From positions 62,001 through 126,000 of the forward strand of contig JBFMHA010000002.1 of assembly GCA_040753075.1 (NCBI GenBank): a stretch of DNA of 64,000 nt, given 5' to 3'. The position numbers were made by a program, and so were the translations under genes. The stretch is from UBA6814 sp040753075. GTDB taxonomy: Bacteria; Desulfobacterota; Desulfovibrionia; Desulfovibrionales; Desulfovibrionaceae. Each line of letters starts with the position of its first letter. Position 1 is the stretch's first letter. The notes under the pieces were generated by a model. It saw nothing but the letters and a program-made list of their open reading frames with translations. It searched no databases and had not been told where the DNA came from. Shown piece by piece: positions 29,101-37,888 of the stretch.

Positions 29101-29913
29101 ATGAAGAAATTCGCCGTCATCCTGGCCGGGCTCGTGCTCCTGGCCATCCTCGTCCTGGTCCTGCTCTTCTTTTCCAGGCCCGCTCCTGCCATTCCCGGGG
29201 CATCCAACGCCTCTTCGGGCAACGCCACCGCCTCCAACGCCACCGCCTCCAACGCCACCGCACCGCCGACCGGCAACGCCACCGCCGTGGGCGCCGCCTC
29301 CAACGCCACCAACGGCTCGGCAGCCTCCAACGCCACGGCGGGCAACGCCACGGCCTCAGGCCCGCCCCCCGCGCCCCACGACCTGGTGGCCGGGGCCTAC
29401 CTGTCTCCGGGCGTGGCCAACGCCACCGCCAGGGACCTGCGGGAGCGGGGACTGGCCCCGGCGGTCTACCGGCGGCCGGACGACGCGGGCGCGGTCTGGT
29501 GGGAGGTGCACCTGGGCCGGTTCCCGGACGCCGCCGCAGCCCGGGCCGAGGCCGACCGCCTGGGCGCGGAGCAGGGGGTCTGGGCCCGGCCCCGGCCGGT
29601 GGATCCTCAGGCCAAGCCGGTGGCTGCGGTCAGGGGACCGGCCACGGTGTACCTGGTGAGCGCCGGGCAGTACCTGACCCGGCATGCGGCCGAGGAGCGG
29701 GGCCGCGAACTGGCTGGACTCGGCTTCGAGCCGTGCGTGTTCCGGACGCCCGGGGAGGGGGACCTGGTCTGGTACGCGGTGGTCGTGGGCCAGGCCAAGA
29801 GCGGGGAGGAGGCCGAGGCCCTGTCCGCGGGCCTGGCGGCCAAGACCGGGCTGCCCAGCCGGGTCAGCGCCGAGGACGCCGCCTCCCTGGCCGGCCGCCG
29901 GCTGTGCGAGTAG
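29101..29913 (+). CDS. Membrane-anchored SPOR-like protein with a sequon-rich linker
   Basis: The 270-residue protein has one N-terminal transmembrane helix (about 4-26). An Ala/Asn/Thr/Ser/Gly linker (about 34-86) follows, holding nine N-X-S/T sequons, mostly NAT, with a tenth in the first domain. Two SPOR-like domains come after it (about 95-165 and 178-258); each has an aromatic strand and a helix with regularly placed Ala/Glu. SPOR domains bind peptidoglycan stripped of peptides at the division site. The domain call is by pattern only. The start has weak Shine-Dalgarno support. Confidence 0.7.
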   Translation: MKKFAVILAGLVLLAILVLVLLFFSRPAPAIPGASNASSGNATASNATASNATAPPTGNATAVGAASNATNGSAASNATAGNATASGPPPAPHDLVAGAYLSPGVANATARDLRERGLAPAVYRRPDDAGAVWWEVHLGRFPDAAAARAEADRLGAEQGVWARPRPVDPQAKPVAAVRGPATVYLVSAGQYLTRHAAEERGRELAGLGFEPCVFRTPGEGDLVWYAVVVGQAKSGEEAEALSAGLAAKTGLPSRVSAEDAASLAGRRLCE

Positions 29914-29931
29914 CTTCCGGACTCCCCTGGC

Positions 29932-30540
29932 CTACTTGGTCTTTTCCAGTCCCTGGATCATGTTCTTGAGCGGCGTCCCGTCCGGGGACAGGGCGTTGGG
30001 ATCGATGGCCAGCACTTCCTTCCAGGAGGCGAGAGCCCCGGCCTTGTCGTTCAGGTCGTGGAAGAGCACCACGCCCTTGTTGAAGCGGGCGTTGCGGTGG
30101 GCGGGGTCCAGGTCCCGGGCCTTGTCGAAGGCCGCCACGGCCTCCTGGAAGCGGCCCAGCTCCCGCAGCATGACGCCCATGTCGGTCAAAGCGTCGGCAT
30201 TGCCCGGAGCCAGGTCCAGGGCGTGCTGGTAGGCGTGCACGGCAGGTTCGGGCATGTCCGCGTCGAAATAGGCGTTGGCCAGGTCGATCCAGGCCGGGGC
30301 GCTGTCCGGGTTGGATTCGGCCCGGGACTTGAGCCCGGGGATGCGGGCCGCGGCCTGGTCTGCGGCAGTGACCTGGGGCTGGGCCGCGGCGGGCCGGGAG
30401 GCCTGCCGGGCCTGGGGCGGGGTCTGGAGCACCGAGAGCTGCAGGCCCATGACGATGCCTATGGCCAGGGCCGCGGCCGTGGAGACGGCCAGGACTGTGC
30501 CGGAAAATCCTTTGGGTTGTTCGGGGGCGCGACGGGCCAT
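29932..30540 (-). CDS. Membrane-anchored TPR protein
   Basis: The 202-residue protein begins MARRAPEQPKGF. It has a transmembrane helix (about 14-34) and then a Gln/Ala/Pro linker. TPR repeats of NrfG/CycH appearance follow (AWIDLANAYFDADMPEPAVH, NADALTDMGVMLRELGRFQE). It would present TPRs to the periplasm. A GGAGGAG site lies before the start on the minus strand. It converges on the SPOR gene and is divergent from the thermonuclease-like gene; 115 bp between the starts would hold both promoters. Confidence 0.85.
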   Translation of the reverse strand: MARRAPEQPKGFSGTVLAVSTAAALAIGIVMGLQLSVLQTPPQARQASRPAAAQPQVTAADQAAARIPGLKSRAESNPDSAPAWIDLANAYFDADMPEPAVHAYQHALDLAPGNADALTDMGVMLRELGRFQEAVAAFDKARDLDPAHRNARFNKGVVLFHDLNDKAGALASWKEVLAIDPNALSPDGTPLKNMIQGLEKTK

Positions 30541-30655
30541 GAAAACTCCTCCTGCGATGGGGTTCGGGGACCTTGCCACAAACTCCCGCTCCTGGCTACG
30601 CCCTTCAGGCGGCCTCGGCCCTGGTCCGGGGCGGTTTCGGGCCTTGTCCTGGCCC

Positions 30656-31297
30656 ATGCTCCTTCTCGCCGCCTGTGTCATTCTTTTTTGCTCTGATTCT
30701 GGCGCGATGGCCGGCGGTCCTGCGGGCAGGGCCGAACGCGTGGTGGACGGCGACACCCTGTGGCTGGAGGACGGGCGCAAGGTCCGTCTGGCCGGCCTGG
30801 ACGCGCCGGAGATGGGGCGCCCGGAGGAGGGCCGAGCCGAGCAGTTTTTCGCGGCCAACGCCACGGCGTTGCTGGAGTCCCTGGTCATGGGCCGCGACCT
30901 GCAGGTGGAGTCCCTGGGCCGGGACGACTATGGCCGGATCCTGGGCCTGGTCTCTGCGGACGGTGTCCTGGTCAACGAGGCCATGCTGGAGCGGGGCGCG
31001 GCGTTCTACCTGTATTTCCCCGGCCGTCCCTCCGGACTGGACGGGCGGCTCCTGGCCGCCCAGGCGCGGGCCATGGACGCGGGCGCGGGATTCTGGCCCC
31101 GGATCGCCTCCCTGCCCGAGGCCAACCGGCCCTGGGTGGTCAACAAAAAGAGCGGCCGGGCCTTCCCCGCCGCCTCCAAGGAGGCGCGGAGCGTTTCCTC
31201 AGGCCACCGCGCCGCATTCCCCACGTTGACAGACGCCATGCGCAAAGGCTACGCCCCGGCGAGACATTTGACGCCCTGGCCTCCGGCCGGGGACTGA
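30656..31297 (+). CDS. Thermonuclease-like (SNase) protein, probably exported
   Basis: A staphylococcal-nuclease fold is indicated by RVVDGDTLWLEDGRKVRLAG, LDAPEMGRP and DDYGRILGLV, which carry the Arg-Glu-Arg catalytic set of the family. The chosen ATG at 30656 gives a short hydrophobic signal (LLLAACVILF); no good ribosome-binding site is visible and an upstream ATG at 30557 is an alternative. Residues after about 165 form a basic extension of unknown role. Its substrate would be DNA or RNA outside the cytoplasm. Confidence 0.75.
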   Translation: MLLLAACVILFCSDSGAMAGGPAGRAERVVDGDTLWLEDGRKVRLAGLDAPEMGRPEEGRAEQFFAANATALLESLVMGRDLQVESLGRDDYGRILGLVSADGVLVNEAMLERGAAFYLYFPGRPSGLDGRLLAAQARAMDAGAGFWPRIASLPEANRPWVVNKKSGRAFPAASKEARSVSSGHRAAFPTLTDAMRKGYAPARHLTPWPPAGD

Positions 31298-31335
31298 CCG
31301 CAATCCTTCAGCCACGACGAGCTCTAGGGGGTGCC

Positions 31336-32688
31336 ATGTCCGACACCAAGATATTCCTGCCCGAAAGCGAGATGCCCACGGCCTGGTACAACGTGCTGCC
31401 CGACCTGCCGACCCCGCTGCCTCCGCCGCTGGATCCGCGCACCCACCAGCCCGTGTCCCCGGACATGCTGTCGGCCATCTTCCCGCCCGCGCTCATCGAG
31501 CAGGAGATGTCCTCCGAGCGGTGGATCCCCATCCCGGAAGAGGTGCAGAAGATCTACAAGCTCTGGCGGCCCTCGCCCCTGGTCCGCGCCCGGCGGCTGG
31601 AGGAGGCCATCGGCACCAAGGCCCGCATCTACTACAAGAACGAGTCCGTGTCCCCGGCCGGCTCGCACAAGCCCAACACCTCGGTGCCCCAGGCCTACTA
31701 CAACAAGGTGGCCGGCACCAAGCGGCTGGCCACCGAGACCGGGGCCGGGCAGTGGGGCACGGCCCTGTCCTTCGCCTGCCAGATGTTCGGCATGGCCTGC
31801 ACCGTGTACATGGTGCGGGTGAGCTACGACGCCAAGCCCTACCGCGGCATCCTCATCCGCTCCTACGGGGCCGAGGTGTTCCCCTCTCCCTCGGACAAGA
31901 CCCAGTCCGGTCGCGCGGCCCTGGCCGAGAATCCGAACAATCCCGGCTCGCTGGGCCTGGCCATCTCCGAGGCCGTGGAGGACGCCGCCACCCACGGCGA
32001 CACCAACTACGCCCTGGGCAGCGTGCTCAACCACGTGATCCTGCACCAGACCGTCGTCGGCCTGGAGACCAAGAAGCAGCTGGCGTTGGCGGGAGAGACT
32101 CCTGACGTGCTCATCGGCTGCGTGGGCGGCGGGAGCAACTTCGGCGGCCTGGTGGCCCCGTTCGTGCCGGACAAGCTGGCCGGGTCCAAGGTGCGCCTTC
32201 TGGCCGCCGAGCCCCAGGCCTGTCCGACTCTCACCCGGGGCGAGTACCGCTACGACTTCGGCGACGTGGCCGGCCTGACCCCGCTGCTCAAGATGCACAC
32301 CCTGGGGCACGGGTTCTACCCCCCGCCCATCCACGCCGGCGGCCTGCGCTACCACGGCGACGCCCCCATCGTCTGCTCCCTGGTCAAGGACGGCCTGGCC
32401 GAGGCCAAGGCATACTACCAGAAGGACGTGTTCGAGGCCGGCCGCATCTTCCTGCAGAGCGAGGGCTTCCTGCCCGCGCCCGAAACCACCCACGCCATCG
32501 CCGCGGCCATCGACGAGGCCAGGGACGCGCCCGAGGGCAAGGTCATCGTGTTCCTGTACTCGGGCCATGGGATGCTCGACCTGGCGGCCTACGACGCCTA
32601 TCTGCGCGGGGACCTGGTGAACTACGCCTATCCCGACGCCGAGATCCGCAAGGCCCTGGAGTCCTGTCCCAAGGTGGACGGGTTCTAG
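31336..32688 (+). CDS. trpB2: Tryptophan synthase beta-like protein (TrpB2 type)
   Basis: The 450-residue PLP enzyme belongs to the TrpB2 branch, which is longer than TrpB1. Lys112 in GSHKPNT binds PLP; ETGAGQWGTAL and CVGGGSNFGGL are the cofactor-site motifs. TrpB2 makes tryptophan from indole and serine and often stands without trpA, as here. It could also use other indole-like substrates. It lies 38 bp after the thermonuclease-like gene. Confidence 0.92.
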   Translation: MSDTKIFLPESEMPTAWYNVLPDLPTPLPPPLDPRTHQPVSPDMLSAIFPPALIEQEMSSERWIPIPEEVQKIYKLWRPSPLVRARRLEEAIGTKARIYYKNESVSPAGSHKPNTSVPQAYYNKVAGTKRLATETGAGQWGTALSFACQMFGMACTVYMVRVSYDAKPYRGILIRSYGAEVFPSPSDKTQSGRAALAENPNNPGSLGLAISEAVEDAATHGDTNYALGSVLNHVILHQTVVGLETKKQLALAGETPDVLIGCVGGGSNFGGLVAPFVPDKLAGSKVRLLAAEPQACPTLTRGEYRYDFGDVAGLTPLLKMHTLGHGFYPPPIHAGGLRYHGDAPIVCSLVKDGLAEAKAYYQKDVFEAGRIFLQSEGFLPAPETTHAIAAAIDEARDAPEGKVIVFLYSGHGMLDLAAYDAYLRGDLVNYAYPDAEIRKALESCPKVDGF

Positions 32689-33000
32689 GGCGGCGACCCC
32701 CGGGAGGCGTCAGGCGTCTTGGGAAGAAGCTTCGCAATGACGAGGCATTGAGCAGGCCGCCCCTGCCCATGCACATCGCAGATGCAAGAACGGTCGGCGC
32801 GGCGGGGCCGGCCGGCCGGGCCCCGGGCGGCCGGCCGCCGGGTCGCCCCCCCCAGAATACCCCANNNNNNNNNNGGCCGGGGAGGTCCTGCCCCGGGCCG
32901 TCGGCCGGCGTTGACTCCGCCCATTGAATGCCGTAACTTTTCGTCTCTTTTTGGGGTTGAACGCCCCTGTGACACCTTACAGAATCTGCAAGGGAGCACC
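32689..33000. other. 312-bp non-coding stretch with an assembly gap
   Basis: Ten N occupy 32865-32874, the usual marker for a gap of unknown or assumed size. The left flank (32806-32842) is an extreme GC palindrome made of GGCC/CCGG units, a likely cause of assembly failure. No gene is visible. The right flank holds a possible promoter for the acyl-CoA dehydrogenase operon. Confidence 0.95.
32911..32939 (+). promoter_or_regulatory. Possible sigma-70 promoter for the ACAD-ETF operon
   Basis: TTGACT (32911-32916) and TAACTT (32934-32939) are separated by 17 bp, about 60 bp before the acyl-CoA dehydrogenase start. The match is fair and the position plausible. Confidence 0.4.
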
Positions 33001-35094
33001 ATGGACTACCTGAAGACCTTGCCGGGCGACGATGTCCGGCAGATCATGTGGCGCTTTGCCGACCGCTTCGATCTCCAGATGGCCATACAGACGGCCCGCT
33101 CCATCGCCCGCGGGGTGGTGGCCCGGATGGTGGCCGACGGGGTGCGCAACACCCACGACTGGAACGATCGCAAGGCCGAACTGCTCAAGGCCTTTGACGA
33201 GTCCGGCCTGACCTCCATCTACATGGACCCCCGCCACGGCGGCTTCATCGAGGGCCCCAAGAACCTGGCCCTGTCCCTGGTGGCCTTCGAACTGTCCTGG
33301 GTGGACGGCGGCGCGGCCACCTCCTCCCTGGCCAACTGCCTCGGCCTGGCGCCCATTCACGAGAAGGGCACGCCGGAGCAGCGCGACGCGTACATGGGCG
33401 CGTGTTCGCCCAGCTCCTGTCCCGACGGGGCCACGAAGCACGCGGCCTTCGCCCTTACCGAGCCCCTGCCCTACGTGGGCGTGGATACCGGCGTCCTGGC
33501 CGGCAAGCTGCGCGTGGCCGAGTGGGAGGAGGGCAAGGAGCCCGTGCTCCAGGTGGAGAAGCGCGGCCGCTTCATCACCGGCATGGATTTCGCCAACATC
33601 GTCACCGCGGCCGTGGACACCGACGACCCGCGCATCAAGACCTCCTGCATGGTCATCCTGGAGGACGGCGACCCCGGCGTGTTCGACCGCGGCGCGCCGA
33701 CCAAGAAGCTGGTCCACCAGCTCTCCTCCACCCGCGACCCGGTGTTCAGCCTGAAGATTCCCGCCTCCCGCATCATCGGCGGCTATACCGTGCAGGACGG
33801 GGTCATCGTGCCCAACTACAGCCACGCCGAGATCATCGGCGCGGTGTTCCACCGCACCCGCATCCCGGTGGGGCTCATGTCCTCGGCCAAGCTGCTTTCG
33901 GCCGTGGAGCCCATCATCCGCTACCACCGCCAGCGCTTCCGGGGCGGCAAGGCCGAGCCCGGCACTCCGCGCTACGAGCAGGGCATCCAGATGAACGAGG
34001 ACGCCATGCTCCGCCTGGCCGAGGTGTGGGCCACGGGCGAGGCGGCGTCCTCCCTGGGCTTCGCCGCGGCCCGGCTGGCCGACCGCTTCGACCCCGTCGA
34101 GCGGGAGAAGGACCGCCTGTTCGCGGAGCAGGGCGTCACCGGACCGCGCAAGCAGATGGCCGAGCTCAAGAAGGTGGCGGACCGCACCGTGGAGTACCTG
34201 GACCTGGCCGCCGAGCCGGACAAGAACCCGGCCAGGCTGGCGGAGCTGGAGACCGACACCCTGGTCCAGTACTCCTGGATGGACGCCCTGGCCAACGTGC
34301 TCATCCCGGCCTGCAAGCTGTGGAACACCGGCTACGGCGCCACCGCCATGCGCGAGGCCGTGAGCCTGGTGGGCGGCTACGGCATCACCGAGGACTGCCC
34401 GGGCTTCCTGTGCCAGAAGTGGGCCGACGCCCAGCTGGAGGCCACCTACGAGGGGCCGGAGGTGGTGCAGCGCCGCCATCTCGGGGCCACCATGACCAAC
34501 CCCCTGTTCCTGCACCAGATCGGCCTGTGGGCCGTGGACCTGGACAAGCAGGCCGCGGCCGACTCCGCCAGCGGGGTGTGCAGCCTGGCCCAGGCCATCC
34601 GGCTGTGGACCTGGACCCTGGAGCACCTGCAGAAGGCCACGGACCCCGAGGGCCGCAAGCTTTACCACCCCAAGCGCCAGGGCGTGACCTTCCCCCTGGC
34701 CGACGCCCTGTGCTGGATCCTCTCGGCCTACCTGTTCGAGCAGGACGTGCGCGAACTCAAGGCCAGGGGCCCGGAGAACCCGGTGGTGGCCGAGGGCCTG
34801 CCCGGTCTGGCCGCGTTCTACACCGACCTGGCCCACATGCAGTGCGCCCGGGCCGCGGCGGAGATGGCCAAGGTGTGCGCCGAACTGGTGTTCGGCTACG
34901 TCGCCCATGCGGATTGCGTGGGCGGGGCCTGCGGCATCGGCGCGGCCCATGCCGCGCCCGCGGCCCTGGCGGAGTTCGCCGCCCTGCGCTCCTCCCTGGA
35001 CGCCTGCCTGGCCGGCGCGCGCCTGGCCAAGGACCGCGCGGCCGAGCATCTGGCCCACGTGATGATTCCCGAGGCCCTGGACTACCCGATGTAA
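33001..35094 (+). CDS. Acyl-CoA dehydrogenase family protein
   Basis: The 697-residue flavoprotein has ACAD motifs: AFALTEP in the FAD/substrate loop, GGYGITEDCPGFLCQKW and EATYEGPEVVQRRHL near the active site. A C-terminal extension of about 140 helical residues makes it longer than short-chain ACADs. It would oxidise an acyl-CoA and pass electrons to ETF. The ATG at 33001 follows AAGGGAG. Downstream ETF-QO-like, etfB and etfA genes on the same strand form the likely electron route. The substrate is not apparent; no thiolase or CoA ligase is in the window. Confidence 0.9.
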   Translation: MDYLKTLPGDDVRQIMWRFADRFDLQMAIQTARSIARGVVARMVADGVRNTHDWNDRKAELLKAFDESGLTSIYMDPRHGGFIEGPKNLALSLVAFELSWVDGGAATSSLANCLGLAPIHEKGTPEQRDAYMGACSPSSCPDGATKHAAFALTEPLPYVGVDTGVLAGKLRVAEWEEGKEPVLQVEKRGRFITGMDFANIVTAAVDTDDPRIKTSCMVILEDGDPGVFDRGAPTKKLVHQLSSTRDPVFSLKIPASRIIGGYTVQDGVIVPNYSHAEIIGAVFHRTRIPVGLMSSAKLLSAVEPIIRYHRQRFRGGKAEPGTPRYEQGIQMNEDAMLRLAEVWATGEAASSLGFAAARLADRFDPVEREKDRLFAEQGVTGPRKQMAELKKVADRTVEYLDLAAEPDKNPARLAELETDTLVQYSWMDALANVLIPACKLWNTGYGATAMREAVSLVGGYGITEDCPGFLCQKWADAQLEATYEGPEVVQRRHLGATMTNPLFLHQIGLWAVDLDKQAAADSASGVCSLAQAIRLWTWTLEHLQKATDPEGRKLYHPKRQGVTFPLADALCWILSAYLFEQDVRELKARGPENPVVAEGLPGLAAFYTDLAHMQCARAAAEMAKVCAELVFGYVAHADCVGGACGIGAAHAAPAALAEFAALRSSLDACLAGARLAKDRAAEHLAHVMIPEALDYPM

Positions 35095-35187
35095 CTCCAA
35101 GGGCTTTCGCGCCCTAGGAAAAATACCTTCCGGTCCCCGGGACGCCCCGCCGGCGTCCCGGGGGACGGCCCCAGGGAGCTTCGCCGC

Positions 35188-37047
35188 ATGAGCACGGAGA
35201 ACGCCGTGAATCCCGACGACCTGCGCCAGAGCATGGACGCGGACATCGTGTGCGTGGGCTTCGGCCCGGCCGTGGCCGGGTTCCTCACCACCCTGACCCG
35301 CGGCCTGCTCAAGGAGGACGGAACGCCCGTCGCCGAGAGCGCGGCCATGCCCGGCATGCCGCCCCAGGTCATCTGCTACGAGCGGGCCGACGACGCAGGC
35401 TTCGGCGTGTCCGGCGTCGTCACCCGGGCGCGGGGCATCAAGGCCTCGCTCCCGGACCTGGACCCGGCCTCCATTCCCCTGGCCGCCAAGGTTTCCTCGG
35501 AGAAGACCGTCTACCTCCTGGACCCGGTGGGCGCGAGCCGCCGGCCCCTGGCCCTGCGTCTGGCGGATATGGCCCTCAAGCCGTTCGCCAGGCAGTCCGC
35601 GTTCGAACTGCCCTTCACCCCGGGCTTCATGAACAAGCACGACGGCTGGGTGCTCTCCATGGGCCAGTTCATGAGCCACATGGCCGGCGAGGTCATGGGC
35701 TCCGGCCTGGCCCAGGTCTGGCCCTCCACCCCGGTGGCCAGGGCCCTGGTGGAGCAGGGCCGGGTCACGGGCGTGCGCCTGGCCGACCAGGGCGTGGACA
35801 GGAAGGGCGACCCCGAGGCCGCGTTCATGCCCGGCATGGACGTGAAGGCCGCGCTCACCGTGGTGGGCGACGGACCCGTGGGCCCGGTGGGCCAGGGCCT
35901 GGACAAGGCCTTCGGTCTGCCCGCCGGCCGCCACCAGCGGGAATGGGCCGTGGGCATGAAGATGGTGGTGGACCTGCCGGCCTCCTGCGATCTGGCTCCG
36001 GGCGCCGTGATCCACACCCTGGGCTATCCCGAGCCCGAGATTTTCGGCTTCCTCTACGTCTACCCGGACCGGGTGGCCTCCCTGGGCATCTTCGTGCCCT
36101 CCTGGTTCGACGCCCCGGCCCGCACCGCCTACCTCTACCTCCAGCACTGGATGCGCCATCCCTACCTCTGGCGCTGGCTGGACGGCGGCTCCATGCGCTC
36201 CTGGGGGGCCAAGTCCCTGCAGGAGTCCGGCCGCCAGGGCGAGCCCGTGCTCTGCGGCGACGGCTTCGCCCGCATCGGCGAGGGCTCGGGCTCCACCAAC
36301 GTGCTCACCGGTTCGGGCGTGGACGAGGCCTGGACCACCGGGACCCAACTCGGCGAAGCCGTGCTCCAGCTCCTGCGCGAGGGCCGGCCCTTCACCAAGG
36401 CCAACCTGGAGTCCACCTACCTGCGCCGCCGCCGCGAGTCCTGGGTGGAGGCCGAGGCCCGCATTGCCGAGAAGTCCCGCGACGGCTTCACCCGCGGCGT
36501 GGTTCCGGGCCTCGTGGGCATGGCCCTGTCCGGCTTCACCCGCGGCCTGGTGAACTGGCCCGCGGCCTCCCGGCGTCCCTGGGAGCGCATCCCGTCCATA
36601 GAGGACTACTACGCGGGCCGCATCACCCGGCAGGAGATCTCCCGCATCCGCGAGGAGTGCCAGGCCAAGGGCCGGCCCCTGCACCCGGAGCTCATGCAGC
36701 GGGTGGGCTGGCCGGATATCCCCTACGACGGCAAGCTCCTCATGTCCCACCAGGACGCCCTGCTCATGGGCGGCAAGGTCCAGGCCAACCCCGGCTACGC
36801 TGACCACGTGCTGTTCAAGAATCCCGCGGCCTGCGAGGCCTGCAGGGAGAAGGTCTGCATCGAGATGTGTTCGGGCCAGGCCATCGCCATGAACCCCGAG
36901 GGCGGCGCGCCCCTGTTCGACCGCGAGAAGTGCGTGCACTGCGGGGCCTGCCTCTGGAACTGCTCCAAGCCCGACGCCGCTGACCCGGAAAAGACCAACG
37001 TGGATTTCAGGGCAGGTTCCGGCGGGCTCCATTCCGCCGAGAACTAG
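35188..37047 (+). CDS. ETF:quinone oxidoreductase-like flavoprotein with Fe-S domain
   Basis: The 619-residue protein starts with an FAD-binding region (IVCVGFGPAVAGF) in the place of the GxGxxG motif. A geranylgeranyl-reductase-like FAD domain follows, and the Cys-rich C-terminus (about 555-605) carries ACEACREKVCIEMC and CVHCGACLWNC, able to hold at least one [4Fe-4S] cluster. ETF-QO passes electrons from reduced ETF to the quinone pool and sits on the membrane. A good GGGAG site precedes the start. Confidence 0.82.
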   Translation: MSTENAVNPDDLRQSMDADIVCVGFGPAVAGFLTTLTRGLLKEDGTPVAESAAMPGMPPQVICYERADDAGFGVSGVVTRARGIKASLPDLDPASIPLAAKVSSEKTVYLLDPVGASRRPLALRLADMALKPFARQSAFELPFTPGFMNKHDGWVLSMGQFMSHMAGEVMGSGLAQVWPSTPVARALVEQGRVTGVRLADQGVDRKGDPEAAFMPGMDVKAALTVVGDGPVGPVGQGLDKAFGLPAGRHQREWAVGMKMVVDLPASCDLAPGAVIHTLGYPEPEIFGFLYVYPDRVASLGIFVPSWFDAPARTAYLYLQHWMRHPYLWRWLDGGSMRSWGAKSLQESGRQGEPVLCGDGFARIGEGSGSTNVLTGSGVDEAWTTGTQLGEAVLQLLREGRPFTKANLESTYLRRRRESWVEAEARIAEKSRDGFTRGVVPGLVGMALSGFTRGLVNWPAASRRPWERIPSIEDYYAGRITRQEISRIREECQAKGRPLHPELMQRVGWPDIPYDGKLLMSHQDALLMGGKVQANPGYADHVLFKNPAACEACREKVCIEMCSGQAIAMNPEGGAPLFDREKCVHCGACLWNCSKPDAADPEKTNVDFRAGSGGLHSAEN

Positions 37048-37072
37048 CCGAACTGTCGAAGGAGGCTGACGC

Positions 37073-37879
37073 ATGAGTGGATTTCACATCGTGGTCTGCG
37101 GGAGCATCGTGCCCGACCCGTTGCAGACCCTTGAGCCGTTGCAGGGTCCCCAGGGCTGGGGCCTGAAGAACGAGATGATGCTGCCCGCGGTGCTGGACCC
37201 CTGGGCCGGGCACGCGCTCTACGAGGCCGCCAACCTGGCCAAGGGCGCGCCGGGCTCCAAGGTCTGGCTGGTGTCCATGGGGCCCAAGGCCAAGCTGCAG
37301 CAGGTGATGATGACCATCGGCCAGAAGGCCGCCTTCGAGCTGGTGGTGCTGGACGGCCCGGCCGGCGGCTTCACCGACGCCTCCGAGGCCGCCGCCGAGC
37401 TGGCCGCGGCCATCGAGGCCATTCCCGGCCTGGACAAGTCGAAGCTCCTGCTCTTCGGCGGCTGGATGTCCGCCTCCCGCGGCGCGGGCGCGACCATGCA
37501 GATGATCGGCGAGCGCCTGGGCGTGACCGAGCAGTTCCAGGGCGTGGACGAGTTGAAGGTCAACGCCGACGGCTCCCTGGAGATCAAGGAGCGGGTGGAG
37601 GCCGGCGCCTACCAGGCGTCCGTGGTCTCGGGTCCGCCCGCGGTGCTGGGCTGGGCCACGGGCAACCTGCCCGAGCCGCCCAACAACCCCCAGGTGGGGA
37701 TGCAGAACATGCGGCTCATCATGCCCGCCCTGCAGAAGGCCAAGCCGGCCAAGGTCGGGGCCGAGGGCGTGAGCTTCAAGGGCGTGGAGCTGCCCAAGCA
37801 GCGCCGCGAAACCAAGGTCGTCAAGGATGTGCCGGTGGACGAGATCGCCAAGGACATCCTGGCCTGGATCAGGTCCTAG
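37073..37879 (+). CDS. etfB: Electron transfer flavoprotein beta subunit
   Basis: The 268-residue protein belongs to the ETF beta / adenine-nucleotide alpha-hydrolase-like family, with VWLVSMGPKAKLQQVMM, ADGSLEIKERVEAGAY and the C-terminal VKDVPVDEIAKDILAWI. It accepts electrons from acyl-CoA dehydrogenase with EtfA. The start has GGAGG 8 bp upstream. It lies 25 bp after the ETF-QO-like gene. Confidence 0.9.
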   Translation: MSGFHIVVCGSIVPDPLQTLEPLQGPQGWGLKNEMMLPAVLDPWAGHALYEAANLAKGAPGSKVWLVSMGPKAKLQQVMMTIGQKAAFELVVLDGPAGGFTDASEAAAELAAAIEAIPGLDKSKLLLFGGWMSASRGAGATMQMIGERLGVTEQFQGVDELKVNADGSLEIKERVEAGAYQASVVSGPPAVLGWATGNLPEPPNNPQVGMQNMRLIMPALQKAKPAKVGAEGVSFKGVELPKQRRETKVVKDVPVDEIAKDILAWIRS

Positions 37880-37888
37880 GAGGGAGCC

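Noticed and set aside
32977..37074. Very long open frame on the minus strand antisense to the ACAD-ETF operon
   Set aside because: It results from GC-rich codon bias opposite real genes; the translation is low-complexity Gly/His/Ala/Leu with no motif. The same applies to the frame antisense to gltB (39002-43621).
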